64,000 bases of DNA from Gambelia wislizenii (GCA_030847615.1 JAUMIR010000012.1:2349501-2413500), one strand, 5' to 3'. Positions 22,278-34,917 are shown, counted from the stretch's first letter. The notes: generated by a model not told the origin, from the letters alone. Made by a program: numbers and translations.

Positions 22278-23029
22278 TCTGGAAACCTGTTAGGAACTTG
22301 CGTTTTTGTAAGGGGACTTAAGTCTGTGGGAATTAGAACTAGGACACTCTGTAACATCCATATCCAGAGAAGGAATTGTTACATTACTATGTAAGGGAGC
22401 CAGTAAAGTAAGCAATGTGCATGCATTGGTCCCAATGTGCATGGGTCCCGCTTGTACATCGAGACACCAGCTAAGGAGTACCAGTGTGCATTGCTAGAGC
22501 CTGATGTGCATTAGGACACTTGCCGGAGTCCTTTTACACATCTTCACAGTTCACTAACGGGGTTTCTTAGCACCTCTGCTATATAGCTAAGTCTAGGTAA
22601 AGTTATGTGTTATATCCCTAGTGGTTTCATACTTCTCTTCCACAGCCCAAATCCCAAGGGAGCCATAAATATTTCATCTCATTGCCTCCAAACCTTCTGT
22701 TGCCACAATAGAGACCCTGGGTTTTTACCCCTCAAGCAAAGCCTTGCAGGTGCAGCCGTATCTAAAACATTGGCTTAGTTTGCCAACAGCCCTCCCTCTA
22801 AATGATGGATCAGCACAACCAGGCTTCTTTCTAAGTGCCTTGTGGCGAAGTAGCTTGAGATGCAAAAGGAGCCCTGTGGGGATTTTCCCAGAGCTGGAGC
22901 ACGATGCTTTAAAACTTGAGGAAGCAAAGCCCAGCCCTTCATCCCTTGGACAGGAAAGCTCCAGGTGTCTGTTAGGAGCCCAAAGCAACTTTTCAGAGCT
23001 CAAACCTAGTGCTGGCTACTGCCCTCCAG

Positions 23030-23325
23030 TGTCAGTGGAATGGCAAACCCACTCCACATTTCAATGGGTCTCTCCAATGTGCTGAGTCTAAGCCTGCAAT
23101 GGTTTCAGCACCATGGACAGTGCTTTTAACGTCTAGACTTGTCCAGGGTACTGAATCATTTTTGAAAGTAGGATTTAACATCCTGGATAGCTCCTTTAAA
23201 GTTCAAACTAAAACATGGAGTAGATTCAATGTGCTCCTGACATCGAAGCCAACAGCCACCAAAGATCAAACCTGTAATGAAGTGGCTGGAAGGCTTTGCA
23301 CCATGGCATGCACTGTGCTCTGATA
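23030..23325. repeat. Degenerate foldback repeat family copy
   Basis: CTCCAATGTGCTGAGTCTAA in one orientation and GATAGCTCCTTTAAAGTTCA, then CTAAAACATGGAGTAGATTC, in the other. Confidence 0.6.
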
Positions 23326-23399
23326 TAATGGTAAATCCCATTGATTCAGTGGGACTGTTTAGCTGAGATTTAGTGTTGATTTGGGCCTTAGACTTTGGG

Positions 23400-23670
23400 T
23401 GAACACCCCCTGCCCAACATTTTCAAACAAAACAACCCTGCTAATTATAGACCAATTAGCCTCTTAGATATTCCCTCCAAATTGTATGTGTGTTTCCTCC
23501 TGGAACATTTGGAGAACTGGGACAATAGGTTAAATTTGATATTGGAAGCCCAAGCTGGTTTTCAAAAAGGGAAATCTACCATTGATCTGTGTTTTGTGCT
23601 TAATTTCTTGATCTGTAAATATACCCTAAATATGAAATATGAAACATTTTCAAACAAATTTGGAACCAGT
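23400..23670 (+). mobile_element. LINE reverse transcriptase domain fragment
   Basis: Encodes NPANYRPISLLDIPSKLYVC, then LILEAQAGFQKGKSTIDLCF, then LICKYT. NYRPISLL and QAGF are conserved reverse-transcriptase motifs of non-LTR elements. The catalytic YxDD region is absent, so this is a dead fragment. The clade is not determined. Confidence 0.75.
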
Positions 23671-24184
23671 CAGCAAAGTGTAGGGTTTTGTTTTGGGGAA
23701 ATAATTAGTATGGGTCTCCTATGCACAGAACCTGGTGTGAAGTAAATTTTAAGGCTCGTGGGTGCTGTCAATCCAATGTTTTCATTTCATTCAAATCATA
23801 AGTGAAATCATCAAATCTATAACACTCCTGTTGTTAGTCCTGACTAGGGCTGGCCCATTACATCAATTGGATTTACTCTTGCATTGACTCACCACTCAGC
23901 AGTTGATTTAGTCTTTAGTTTTCATGGTGAAAGACATTCAGAAGAGGTTTCCTGTTGCCACCTTCTGCTCATACTAACAAGTGTTAGCTATGGTGCCACT
24001 GCCTTTGTCTCTGAGAGATCCTCTGCCAGTGTCACACTCTCTCACACACATATGCACACACACACAACTTCTGCTGCCCAGTAGCTCCTTGGCACATTTA
24101 ATCTGTCAGAAACCTATCTGGCCTGGGAGACCCTGCCAGCAGTGGTGTTTCTTGACTCACTGGAGCAAGCAATCCCACCATCCT

Positions 24185-24612
24185 GTCTATGGAATTGTAG
24201 TTCCAATTTCTGTGTATGGTTGTGAAAGCTGGTAGGAAGAGGTTCAACTCATCTGAGAGGTAGTGCTGGAGGGGAGTTTAACAGAGACAAAGGAATGCCA
24301 AAAAGATGAATACATTTGTCCAAGAGAACTTGAGTTGCAACTCTCATTAGAAGTCCAGATCACTAAACTGAGATTATCATATCATGAGAAGACAGGACTC
24401 CCAAGAAAAGACAACCATGCTTGGGAAGGTAGAAAGGAGCAGGAAAAGAGGAAGACCCCATTCCAGATAGAGAGTCTCAATCAAGGAAGCCATGGCTGCT
24501 GCCCTGAGTTTGCAAGACCTTAGTGGGGCTGTTGATAACAGGGTGGCTTGGAGGTCCCTCCATTCATAGGGTCACCATAAGTCAAAGTCAACATAATGAC
24601 AATTAACAAAAA
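24185..24612 (+). mobile_element. RTE (BovB-like) LINE 3' fragment
   Basis: Decayed frame with CGCESW-like, KEEDPIPD and AGRXKGAGKEE-like stretches, then TTCATAGGGTCACCATAAGT and AAGTCAACATAATGACAATT, the typical RTE 3' end. A short related end lies at 55875-55905. Confidence 0.6.
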
Positions 24613-25689
24613 CACATTCTAGTTGGGACTGGCCAACAGCTTTCCAGACTCAGAGCAACTAATCCACGTGAGAATCCAACCCCTATGTTATGGTTCTACA
24701 TTGACTTTCATGCCAAGGAGTTTTCTGGGAGTGTTTCTCCCAGTAACCAAAGCCATGCGTGTGAATATATCCAAAGGAAAATGAGGAGATGGTGAGTACT
24801 CCTCATTTCCCACTCAATCTCGGCTTCTTTTTGGCTTGTTTTGCAACCAGCTGAGGGATTACAAGAGTGTTGCTTCCCTTTAGAAGCCAGATGTAATATT
24901 TATGGCTGCATCTGTCTCTCCTCAGAAGACATGAAATAAAGGGAAAGGGAACAAGAGGATGCTTTTGGGAAACCATGTAGAACACTGTCAGGGAAGAGTA
25001 AATTTATTTTTATTTTTTGAAAACATTGCTGCGTGAAAGGCAAATAGCTTTTGCTTTTCTGGTCAACGTCAACTCTTTTGCTTGTTTTATTTTTATTTTT
25101 ATTTTAAAAGCATCAAAGGTTCTTTTTCTCATCCACGGTAGCCAACTGATACCTCATTACATGCTATCATACCAAGGTTTTCCTTGCAATGCAGTCCTAT
25201 CCCACAAATGGTGCGACTTGCTTACACAGCGCAAAACAGCCAGAGGGAGACATGTTAATGCTACAATTATTGTGCCTGGCACACTCGGGGTTTTTGACAA
25301 CCACTGGCTGAAGTTCTTCCTAATTGGTGTAAGCGCAGCCATTTGCCTTGGGGTTCTTGGATGAGGAAAGTGCTCCCAACTCCAGGGAAGGAGGACAGCC
25401 TGGGAAAGTTACATTTTGGAACTACAGATCTTTCCAGGGATTCTGGGAGATGTAGTCCAAAAAGCATCTAGTCTGCCCACAAAAAACGAGATTACAAAAT
25501 TAAGACTGCTTGCGTTATTGTTGCATTCAGATTATGTGTGGAAAGTTGCCCATTTGTGGTGTGAATTGTTCAGAGACAAAGTATATACTGAACATAAAGA
25601 TGTTTCTGCTCTCTTCTCTCTGTTTCTGTAGGACACCCACCAGCAAGGATCCAATGGGAAGTTTGCAGAGTTGCAAAGTTCATGCCAGC

Positions 25690-26130
25690 ATAGCTCTGCT
25701 GTGGATGCTATATGCTGCTGGTATACTGGATCGCACCATTGTGCAATTAACTATGAAACATCTGTTGTGCAATGGTTGCGAGGCCCCTAGTCAATGTGCA
25801 CTAGAGCACACATTTATACAACACCACCAAAAGTGCAATGGATGCACAACTAGAGCTATGCTGTGGTTATACTGCACTGCTCATATACTATATCACACCA
25901 TAGTACAGTTAATTGTGGGGCAATTGATAGGCCTGTTGTCAAAAGTGCACTAGGGGACACACACAACTCCATCAAAAGTGGTGTGGTTATGGCAGCAGAG
26001 CTGTGCTGTGGGTATTCTATGCCAGTCATATACTGGGTCATCCCATTGTGCAACCAATCATGCAATTTCCAGTGTATAACAATTGATAGTGTACTAGGAA
26101 ACATGCATACAAAACACCATCAAAACATCA
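25690..26130. repeat. Tandem repeat of about 150 bp, three degenerate units
   Basis: Units start at about 25691 (AGCTCTGCTGTGGATGCTAT), 25854 (AGCTATGCTGTGGTTATACT) and 26000 (AGCTGTGCTGTGGGTATTCT). Shared later blocks are CATATACT-like, CACCATTGTGCA-like, AAAGTGCAATGG/AAAGTGGTGTGG and CACCATCAAAA. Confidence 0.7.
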
Positions 26131-26459
26131 CAACTTCTCTTATGCAAGCATAATACAAATGCAAGTCCTGTGAAAAATCCTGCAAAGTCCAACCATTGGC
26201 ATGAATGTTTGTATGCTGGTATATGTCTCCAACAGGATTTGACCCACTATATCCTCATAACAACCCTGTAAGGTAGAACTAAGCCATGAGATAATACCCT
26301 AAATCCTGTTAGTCCCAACTAGAGTAGACACATTCAATCAAATTAAATTAGCCTAGGTGTTGACTCAACATTTTTTTAAAATTCACTCAATGGGTCTACT
26401 GTACCTAAGATTGACAAACAGGATCCTGGCTTATAAGTGTTCCAAGGGTAAACCAGAGA

Positions 26460-27247
26460 ACAGGATCAGAATTCAAAGTGACTTGGACAGATTGGTCAGC
26501 TGGACCAAAACTAACAAAATGAATTTCAATTGGGAGAAATGTAAAGTACTACATCTAGGCAGGAAAAATGAAATGTACTAATACAGGATGGGTGATACCT
26601 GGCTTGAAAGCAATGCATGTGAAAAGGATCTCAGAGTCTTAGCAGACCACAGGCTAAACATGGGTCAACAGTGCAATGTGGTGGCCAAAAAACCCCATGC
26701 AATTCTGGGCTGCATCAACAGAAGGATAGTATCAAGATCAAGAGAAGTAGTATTGCCATTCAGTTCTGCTTTGGTCAGACCTCATCTGGATTACTGGGTC
26801 CAGTTCTGGGCATTGCACTTCAAGAGGGATACTGACAAGCTGGAGTGTGTCTAGAGAACGGTGACCAAGATGGTCAAAAGTCTGGAAACCAAGCCTTAAG
26901 AGAAATAACTGAGGTATCTGGGTCTGTTTAGAGAAAAGAAGACTGAGAGGTGATACGAGAGCTATCTTGAAATATCTGAAGGGAGGTCTTGTAAAAATGA
27001 AGTGAGCTTATTTTCTGCTGCTCCAGAGAACCAAACATGAACCCGTGGATTCAAATTACAAGAAAAGATGTTCCATCTAAGCATTAGGAAGAATTTATTG
27101 ACTCGAAGAACCGTTTGACAGTGGAATGGGTTGCCTTGGAGAGTAATGGACTCTTTCTCTTTGGAGGCTGGATGGGGTATCTCTCAGGAGGTTGGACTAG
27201 ATGGCCCTTGTGGTCCCTTCTAGCTCTTAAGATTCTACAGTTTTATG
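26460..27247 (+). mobile_element. CR1 LINE 3' fragment, longer 5' reach
   Basis: Encodes DLDRLVSWTKTNKMNFNWEK, CKVLHLGRKNEMY, GDTWLESNACEKDLRVLADH and RPHLDYWVQFWALHFKRDTD, then decays. It extends further 5' into ORF2 than most copies here. It ends GATTCTACAGTTTTATGACA. Confidence 0.88.
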
Positions 27248-27989
27248 ACATCCAGCAACATTCATCCCTGAAGGGTAACCAAACCCACTTATTGGCTGGT
27301 CCTCTCCTTTCCTGACCCACTGAAAAAGCATCAGGCAAGCATTTGCCAACAGATTATCTAAACCCAAATGGAAAGATTTTTCAGATTTTTGCTTCTTGGT
27401 TTCATTTCTTAAAAAGTGACTATATTTCTGGATACATTTCAGAATCTGACATTCCCTCCTCAAGCCCTGAAATCCTGGACAGAAAAGTTCTCGGAGACAC
27501 AGAGCTCCAGAAAGCCGAGTCTTCCTTGATATCATCTTTTTTTTCTTGCTTCTTTGCCCAAGTATGAGGGTGGGGTGGTGATGAAATTAAGTGGCATTTT
27601 TACTCCAGAAACTGGGAAACAAAAACATGAAATTTTACTGGAAGCAAAACTGGCAGTTTGCAGTACATAGCTTTGAAACACAGACTCTCATCATTCATTG
27701 CAACCCTCTATCTTTTGATATGATTGCGATTGATCTCTGAATCACCAATTGAGTGTGATGATGTGCACAACCATGACAACTGCTTCAATAACTCAGTCCC
27801 CGGAGTGGGGAAACATGTTTGTGGTGGACGCCATCTGCTGATTTGGATGGCGGCTGACTTTGCTCCGCCAGTGTGTGCATGTGCTCCCGTTGAATTTTTC
27901 CATAATTATTTGGGAGAAAAGAGCAATGGATGAACGTGTGATGGAATTCTAGGCAGAGGTTTCATTGTATGAAGGCTGTATCTCCACAA

Positions 27990-28066
27990 CACAGAATCAC
28001 AGAATCGTAGACTTGGAAGGGACCTCAAGGGCCATCTAGTCCAACCCCCTGCCATGCAAGAATATA
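27990..28066 (-). mobile_element. CR1 3' end, minus strand
   Basis: ACAGAATCACAGAATCGTAG and GGGCCATCTAGTCCAACCCC. A similar 78-bp piece is at 28431-28508, and a plus-strand CR1 scrap (AGAGATTTCACTTCAACTTG) is at 28268-28315. Confidence 0.8.
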
Positions 28067-28264
28067 GAGTCGGCCCTCCATATCCACAGATTCCACCATC
28101 CATGGCTTGAAAATATTTTTTTTAATTCTGAAAATGAACCTTGATTTTGCCGTTTTATATAAGGGACATTATTTCACTATGCCACTTTATATATTGGGAC
28201 TTGAATATCCATGGATTTTTGTATCCATGGGGGTCCTGGAACCAAACTCTAGTAGATACCATTG
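28067..28264. mobile_element. Tigger-like MITE family A
   Basis: GAGTCGGCCCTCCATATCC at one end and CTAGTAGATACCATTG before TA at the other; interior CTTGATTTTGCCGTTTTATA. Fused directly to the CR1 fragment at its left. Confidence 0.7.
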
Positions 28265-28703
28265 TACAAGAAAAGAGATTTCACTTCAACTTGAGGAATA
28301 ACTTCTTGACTGTAATGCCTGTTGATATCAATCAAACAGATCGATAAAACATCTGAATGAAGCAACCATTGACAGGATCACAATAGTGCCATTTACAAAA
28401 AGCAACACTACTTGGAATGTGCCACATTATATTATCACAGAACCTTAGAATTGGAAGGGATACCCAAGGGCCATCTAGTCCAACCCCCTGCTATGCAGGA
28501 ACACCTTTATAGCCATTTCATACCTCTTGAACTGTCCAGGCTCCAGCCTAAAGATCTCTGGGATTTGTAGTTTAGTGAGCTACTTAGAAGGGTCAAGGTA
28601 ACCTGAAATGAGATGGACGGGTTGAAATCTGTTTAATACTGTACTGTAGACAGGATCTCAGGGTACAATGGGAACTCTAGTTCAGGAGTGGAGTATGCTA
28701 GAG

Positions 28704-28936
28704 GTCTAGCACAGTGGTTCTCAACCTGTGGGTCCCCAGATGTTGTTGGACTACAGTTCCCAGGAGCCCTCTGAGGTCTCACCTTGACAGCCAGGTGGCC
28801 CTCCCAGTCATGAGTGAGGCTGTAGGATTGAACTGGGAGGACCACTTGGCTGTCAAGGTGAGAGCTCAGAGGGCTCCTGGGAACTGTAGTCCAACAACAT
28901 CTGGGGACCCACAGGTTGAGAACCAGTGCTCTAGCA
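28704..28936. mobile_element. hAT-like near-perfect hairpin MITE with 8-bp duplication
   Basis: The element (28712-28928, 217 bp) starts CAGTGGTTCTCAACCTGTGG and ends with nearly its reverse complement. Arms of about 85-95 nt pair almost perfectly (GGACTACAGTTCCCAGGAGC against GCTCCTGGGAACTGTAGTCC). Flanks GTCTAGCA and CTCTAGCA form an 8-bp duplication with one difference, the size used by hAT transposases. Confidence 0.88.
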
Positions 28937-29048
28937 GATAGTTCTAAGTACTGCATCAAACTACAAATCCTGTATCTGACTGATCCTGTTGAAATTGGAA
29001 GCAGCACTCCTTCAATTGCAGGGTGTTTTTTTGTATATTCCATTGCAT

Positions 29049-29093
<45 letters not shown>
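29049..29093. repeat. CT/GT microsatellite
   Basis: CT units (about seven) grade into about fifteen GT units. Confidence 0.9.
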
Positions 29094-29094
<1 letters not shown>

Positions 29095-29154
29095 CCGTGA
29101 TCATGTTTGTCTTCATGCTCAGTTTTTGCTAGTGGTGGTCAGTGGTTTCCATGT

Positions 29155-29735
29155 CAAGGGTGCAATGAATCCACTCTAGTTTTTATTCCAGACTTTAAAG
29201 GAGCCCTCCAATGTGCTGAACCTGTTTTGAGTATAGGAGCCAGTGCCTTGGAGAACTCCTTTAGGGTTTCGAAGAAGATTGAGAGTGGATTCACCCCCTC
29301 CCTGAAGTGGAAGCTACTAAGATACCCCACACTAAGGGCCTAATTCTTACTCTGTGTCAATCAAAATGCTCTTCCTTTCTCACTTTCTCTGCTTCTGAGT
29401 AGAGTTCCTGTTTAATTTAAAAGGTCTATGTTTAATGTCATTTTGATCAGAGATGCAGTGGCTTCCACATCTGGGGTGCAGTGAAGCCACTCCAAGTTTC
29501 AATCTAGACTTTAAAGGAGGCTCTCCAAATTGCTGAACAGATTGTGGAGATAGGGTTCAGCACCTTGGATAGCTGAAAACAGGACGCAGTACCCTGCAGA
29601 GCATCTTCTGCATTCTCCATGCTCAGGACCTTGGACAACTCCTTTCATATCCCTACCATAGCTTCAGCACCTTAGCTAGCTCCTTTAAAGTCTGGACTAA
29701 AACCTGAAGCAGATTCACCACACCCTTGACGTGGG
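29155..29735. repeat. Two foldback repeat family copies in tandem
   Basis: Copy one is 29155-29335: left arm AATGAATCCACTCTAG and GACTTTAAAGGAGC; right arm AACTCCTTTAGGGTTTCG and GAGAGTGGATTCACC. Copy two is 29455-29735: left arm GACTTTAAAGGAGGCTCTCC; right arm TAGCTCCTTTAAAGTCTGGA and AGCAGATTCACC. The arms pair within each copy. Confidence 0.7.
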
Positions 29736-30763
29736 CACTAAAGCTTTCTCTATTCCTCATTTTACATAGCCACACACTTCCCCCTCACATGACAGATTCC
29801 CTTGAAACCTTGTTTGCAGAATCCCTTGAAACCTTGCTAATTTTTAGCAATGTCCTCGAAACACCCAAGGGCCATGGACCATCTTTCTTCTTTCATCTCT
29901 TCTTGTCTTTCTTCTCTTCCCCTCTCCTTGTTCCTCACATGCAGACTTTCTGGAGGTCAACATTTGTTTTATTTTAGACTCCTAAAGCACAAAAATGTCC
30001 TTCCCCCCCCCTGCTTTTCTTTTTTCCCTTCATGGGCAGGCTCTAGCCTTCCCTTGAAAGGTGGCTGGCTGAAAGTGACATTTCCCCAAATCTGGTTATT
30101 GATGAGCTGCGTGAACCAGCAAACCCTTTGTTCTGCTGCTCCGCTCTTGCTTCCTCTGCCTTGTGCATTCAGCCACCGACTGCACATTTGCCAGAGCGAA
30201 TGTCCATAAAAGTCTATTAGTTGGGATGAATAATGGGTTGACAGAACAGACCCCCTCAACTCCCCATGAATCACACTGGCAGGCAGAAAGCCTCACCCTC
30301 CATTTTGTTTAATTTATTGAACCTCTCCAGTGCTTGGGAAGTTGGAAGAAGTCAACAGTTGCAGCCCCAGTGACTTTTGATCTCTCTGTTAGAAAACTGA
30401 AATTGCCTGGAGGCAGTTCAGTGAGAGGAGGGCTGCTTTTGAACTGCTGCAAAGAGGATGGCAACAAGGAACCCAGGAATGACTCTTCTGGGAAGGGGTT
30501 TAGCAAAGATCCATTCAGACAGTCTGAAGGGTCTTCTGTACAAGAAGAAATGACAATGTTCGATACAGAAGTAGTGGCTTTTGTTGTTGTTGTTGTTTAT
30601 GTTGTTCTGGGGGGGGGAGAGATGCTACTAAGGGGAGGTTGTGCTATGTGTTGATAAAATTCTGTAAGGCGTAGAGAAAATAGTCAGAGACAATCTTCTC
30701 TCCTTAAACTCATATGAAGGTTCATCCACTTTCCCACATTGGCAAACCAAATGTCCCCTAATA

Positions 30764-31136
30764 CAGTTGTCCCTCCATATCCACGGATTTGGTATTCATG
30801 GATTTAAGTATTCACGGCTTGAAAACATTCTTATAAAAAATAATAATCCAAAAAGCAAACCTTGATTTTGCCATCTTATATAAGGGGCACCATTTTGCTA
30901 TGCCATTGCATATCATGGGACTTGAGTATTCACGGATCTTGGTATCCATGGGTGGTCCTGGAACCAAACCCCAGCAAATATGAAGGGACAATTGTATTCC
31001 ATTGGTATTTCTTCTCCCATGGTCTATAAGACCCATCCTTTCACATAATATTCCCCAGCGAATATGAAGGGACAACTGTATTCCATTGGTATTTCTTCTC
31101 TCATGGTCTATAAGACCCATCCTTTCACATAATATT
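30764..31136. mobile_element. Tigger-like MITE family A with 84-bp tandem duplication
   Basis: The element 30764-30994 starts CAGTTGTCCCTCCATATCC and ends CAATTG before TA. From 30969 an 84-bp unit (element end plus flank) is repeated at 31053-31136 with very few differences (for example CCCAGCAAATATG against CCCAGCGAATATG). Confidence 0.85.
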
Positions 31137-31382
31137 CCATAAGTACTCTAAATGCATAAGATTCCATACATTGGCCAGTATTGAACATCAGTTACTTAGT
31201 TAAGTATACTTCACTAGGTAACCCTCTCCTTTCCCGACCCTCCCAAAGTGTGATGGAAACATCACTCACCCATGCACCTATCACCTGCATAATGGACCTC
31301 CTTGACCCCATGCTGAGGCCCAGGAAGGTATGTTTGGAAGGAGTTATTATCCTTGCAATGGTGTTGCAATCATGACTAAGTA

Positions 31383-31606
31383 CAGGGGGCCCTTGGTATC
31401 TGCTGGGGTTTGGTTCCAGGGCCCCCCATGGATTCCAAAAACCATGGATGCTCAAGTCCCATTATATACAATGGCATAGTAAAATGGTATCCCTTATATA
31501 AAATGGCAAAATGAAGGTTTGCTTTTTGGGTTGTTGTTTTTTTAATTTTTGAATATTTTCAAGCTGTGGATTGTTGAATCCATGGATGCAGAATGGATGC
31601 TCAGGT
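31383..31606. mobile_element. Tigger-like MITE family A, one end lost
   Basis: CAGGGGGCCCTTGGTATCTG, CCATGGATTCCAAAAACCAT and CCTTATATAAAATGGCAAAA; the far end fades after CCATGGATGCAGAATGG. Confidence 0.7.
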
Positions 31607-31744
31607 CTTGCAAACTCAGGGCAGCTGTGGCTTCCATGGTGAAGTCTATCTGCCAAGAGTGTGGCCTTCCTCCTTTGCTTCTACCTTACCAAGCAATGCT
31701 GTGATTTAGCAGATAGATTTGCAAAGCGTAACAGGATAGGTTAG

Positions 31745-32365
31745 GTTTGATCTACTGGGGAGGCTCTTCTCCCTGTCCCTCCATGCTCACAAGTACATCT
31801 GGTGGGAACTTGGGAGAGAAAAAGTTCTCAGTGGCTCCCCCAGACTCTGGAGTTTCCTGCCCAGAAAAGTCAGACTGGCACCTTCCCTGTTTTCCTTCTG
31901 AAGCCAAGTAAAAACTTTCTTGTTTTGTTTTGTTTCTTGTTTAATTATGTTTTAACTTTCTGTTTTGCTGATTTTTAACCATTTTTAATTTGTGAAGTCA
32001 AAGGCTTTCAGGGCCGGCATCCATTGATTTTCCTTGGGGTTCTTCCGGGCTGTGAGGCCGTGTTCTGGAATAGTTTCTTTCTGACGTTTTGCATGCATCT
32101 GTGGCTGGCATCCTCAAAGAATGGTTGGGTAGGAGGGTGTGTGGAGTTTATATGCTGTGAACCCCTGTTAGGGAGGAAATGTAAATTTGTGTAATTGAAT
32201 GGTTAGTTTTTAATTTTATTTAATTAGGTTAATATTATTTTTACATTAATATTATTTTTAAGGGGTGGGTGAGCTAGGATACTGCAATTATGGAGTTTTT
32301 ATATTGTAAGCTGCCCCGATTGCATTACAGAAGGGTGGGATAGAAATAAATTTTATTATTTTTAT
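31745..32365 (+). mobile_element. L2-like LINE 3' end split by another repeat
   Basis: 31745-31995 carries decayed L2-type ORF end and a T-rich region. 32211-32365 carries the tail GTTTTTATATTGTAAGCTGC and GGGTGGGATAGAAATAAATT. Between them (31996-32210) is a copy of the AGTCAAAGGCTTTC repeat. Confidence 0.6.
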
Positions 32366-32375
32366 TATTATTGTA

Positions 32376-32625
32376 AGTGTTTATACCCCACTCTTCAGCC
32401 ACAAGGCTATCAGAGCAGCTAACAATTTGTTTTTTTAAGCAATAGCTATTTACACATCTACACTGCATTAAGCAGTTTCCAATGGGTGTTAGCTAATTGC
32501 CCCCACAAGCCGGGTACTCATTTTACTGACCAACGAAAGGATGGGAGGCTGAATAAACCTTGGAGCTCTCTGAATCAAACTTGCAATGTGGTGACTTGCA
32601 GGACTGACATTTCACCTGCGCTACA
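32376..32625 (-). mobile_element. Sauria-type SINE, minus strand
   Basis: TTATACCCCACTCTTCAGCC, GTGTTAGCTAATTGCCCCCA, TCATTTTACTGACC and GCAATGTGGTGACTTGCAGG are the reverse of the SINE at 2706-2972. A GAT microsatellite follows at 32689-32718. Confidence 0.8.
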
Positions 32626-33540
32626 ATGTCTTTTTATTGTATACCGCTTTGAGTCCCAAACTAGGGGAAAAAACAAGTTAGAAATAAAGATGATGATGAT
32701 GATGATGATGATGATGATAGGTTGTGTGGATGGACAGGCAGGCAGGCAGATTATCATCATTTGGGGAATGCATGCACCAGTCTGCCTGTGCTGGACAGCA
32801 GTTTTTTGAAAGATGAGAAACTGAGATTCTGTCTTTTGGAAGCAATGCAGAAACCCAGAAATGGGAGTCCTTCTCTTCTCCCTCTCTCTGGGGATTTAAT
32901 CAGTACAACCGGCACAGGAGAAAGAAACAGTTCTTACCAACGAGTCCACGTTTAAGAGGCCAGCCCCTTGAATCAAATCATTATCTCTCGCTTCCATCCC
33001 TTCTCTTTGCCTTTGATGGCTATCTAACAGGTTCTCCTCCTCTGAGACTGCTTTCCTTGTATGATTCCTATCAGTCCCCCCTCCTTTCACCTCCTCTTTT
33101 TCTCTGTCGGTCAGGTAAGGGGAGTACCATGGCGAAAGAGGCTTTCTCTCTCTGTGCACTGCAGATAGATGGATCTCACGTCGTGTCTACTGGTTCTTCC
33201 TTCCCGTTGGGGGAAAAGCCAGTAATTGATCTAATCTTGCCTGGCATTTACACCACTTGAAATAAGATTGCATTTTTGCAGAGTGATGCTGAGAAATGGG
33301 GAGAGCGGAGCAGAGAGACTTTGACAAGAGTCCTAAGAAAGGCTAGAGAGCGTGGGATTAAGACTGGGGAGGGATGTCCCACAAAAGGTCCAGCTGTTAA
33401 TACAGAAAGTTCCTCATAGAGTTCAGTGGGAAGGACCTCTATCAAACAGAAGATGAGCCAAAGAAATCCATTCTTGGATGAAGCCAGGCCATATCCCTGA
33501 AAGTTTCTTTGAAGCAGAGAAAAGTGGATTGGTCTTAGAA

Positions 33541-34193
33541 GTGCATGCGAAAGGGATCTAGGAGTCTTAGTAGGCCACAAGCAGAACATGAGACAGCAGT
33601 GTGATGCAGCAGCTAAATAAGCCAATGCGATTCTAGGCTGCATCAATAGGAGCATAGTGTCTAGATCAAGGGAAGTCATAGTGCCACTCTATTCTACTTT
33701 GGTCAGACCTCACCTGGAATACTGTGTCCAGTTCTGGGCACCACAATTCAAGAAGGGTATGGAGAAGCTGGAACAAGTCCAGAGGAGGGCAACCAAAATA
33801 GTGAAAGGTATGGAAGCCATTACACCCTATGAGGAGCGGCTTAGGGAGCTGGACATGTTTAGCCTGGAGAAGAGGGGACATGAGAGCCATGTTTAAATAT
33901 TTGAAGGGATGTCATACTGAGGATGTTTGTTTTCTGTGGCTCCAGACACAGAGCAATGGATGCAAACTACAGGAGAAGAGATTCCATCTAAACAGTAGGA
34001 AGAACGTCCTGATGGTTGGGGATGTTTGACAGTGGAATACATTGCCTGGGAGTCTGGTGGAGTCTCCTTCTTTGGAGGTTTTTAAGCAGAGGCTGGATGG
34101 CCATCTGTTGGGAATTTGATTGTGTACTCCTGCATGGCAGAATGGGGTTGGACTGGATGGCCCTTGGGGTCTCTTCCGACCCTATGATTCTTT
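33541..34193 (+). mobile_element. CR1 LINE 3' fragment
   Basis: Encodes [20 protein letters not shown] and [13 protein letters not shown]; ends GGTTGGACTGGATGGCCCTT and ATGATTCTT. Confidence 0.9.
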
Positions 34194-34231
34194 CAATCAG
34201 GCCTTAAAGGACTCAGTGGGCCTATCTTAGG

Positions 34232-34370
34232 ATTCTCTTGACAGAGGAGGTTTCCATGGCCTTCCTTTGAGGCTGAGAGAGTGTGACTTGGCCCAGATCA
34301 CCCAGTGATTTCAGAGAGGTGATTCAAATCATAGTCATACACTCATACCATGACACCACCCTGGATACAT
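34232..34370 (-). mobile_element. tRNA-derived SINE fragment
   Basis: GAGGCTGAGAGAGTGTGACT and CACCCAGTGATTTCAG, ending in TCATACCATGACACCACCC-like head sequence. Confidence 0.6.
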
Positions 34371-34686
34371 TCTGGCTGCCATATCAGATGTGCAATCACA
34401 AAGTCAAAATGTGTTCTCTCAGTACTATCCTCTTTTTTGCTCTTAAAAAAAAATATTAGACTTAAGAGGCTGTCTTTTTAAGTGGTGTTTAAAAGCTAAT
34501 GCATCTCCTTCCTTAACCATCAATCGATTCTACCCCTTTTCAACATTACTAAGCACTTTAAAATCCATTTGAACTATTTCCTGCAACTGGGAAGTGGGGT
34601 GGAATGGGGTAAGGTGTGGTGGGTTGGAGGGAGGGAGATACCCTTGCTAATCCTACCTGAGCCATCATTTTAATCATCTGACTTTC

Positions 34687-34710
34687 TGTGTGTGTGTGTG
34701 TGTGTGTGTG
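34687..34710. repeat. TG microsatellite
   Basis: Twelve TG units. Confidence 0.9.
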
Positions 34711-34917
34711 CTGTTCAAAAAAATGGTTTTCATTTAGCGATTACTTCCTTAGTGATGTGTAAGCCCTGGAAATCTAATATGGAAACCAGTAATCTATTAG
34801 TTAAACAGATTAGTCCAGGAAGAGAAGGGATTCTGTACCTCCCTGAGTAAAGCAATCGGTTTAATCTATGCTACAAGCAGGCACGCATCAGCTCAATGGC
34901 CTTTGAAAACCAATGTT

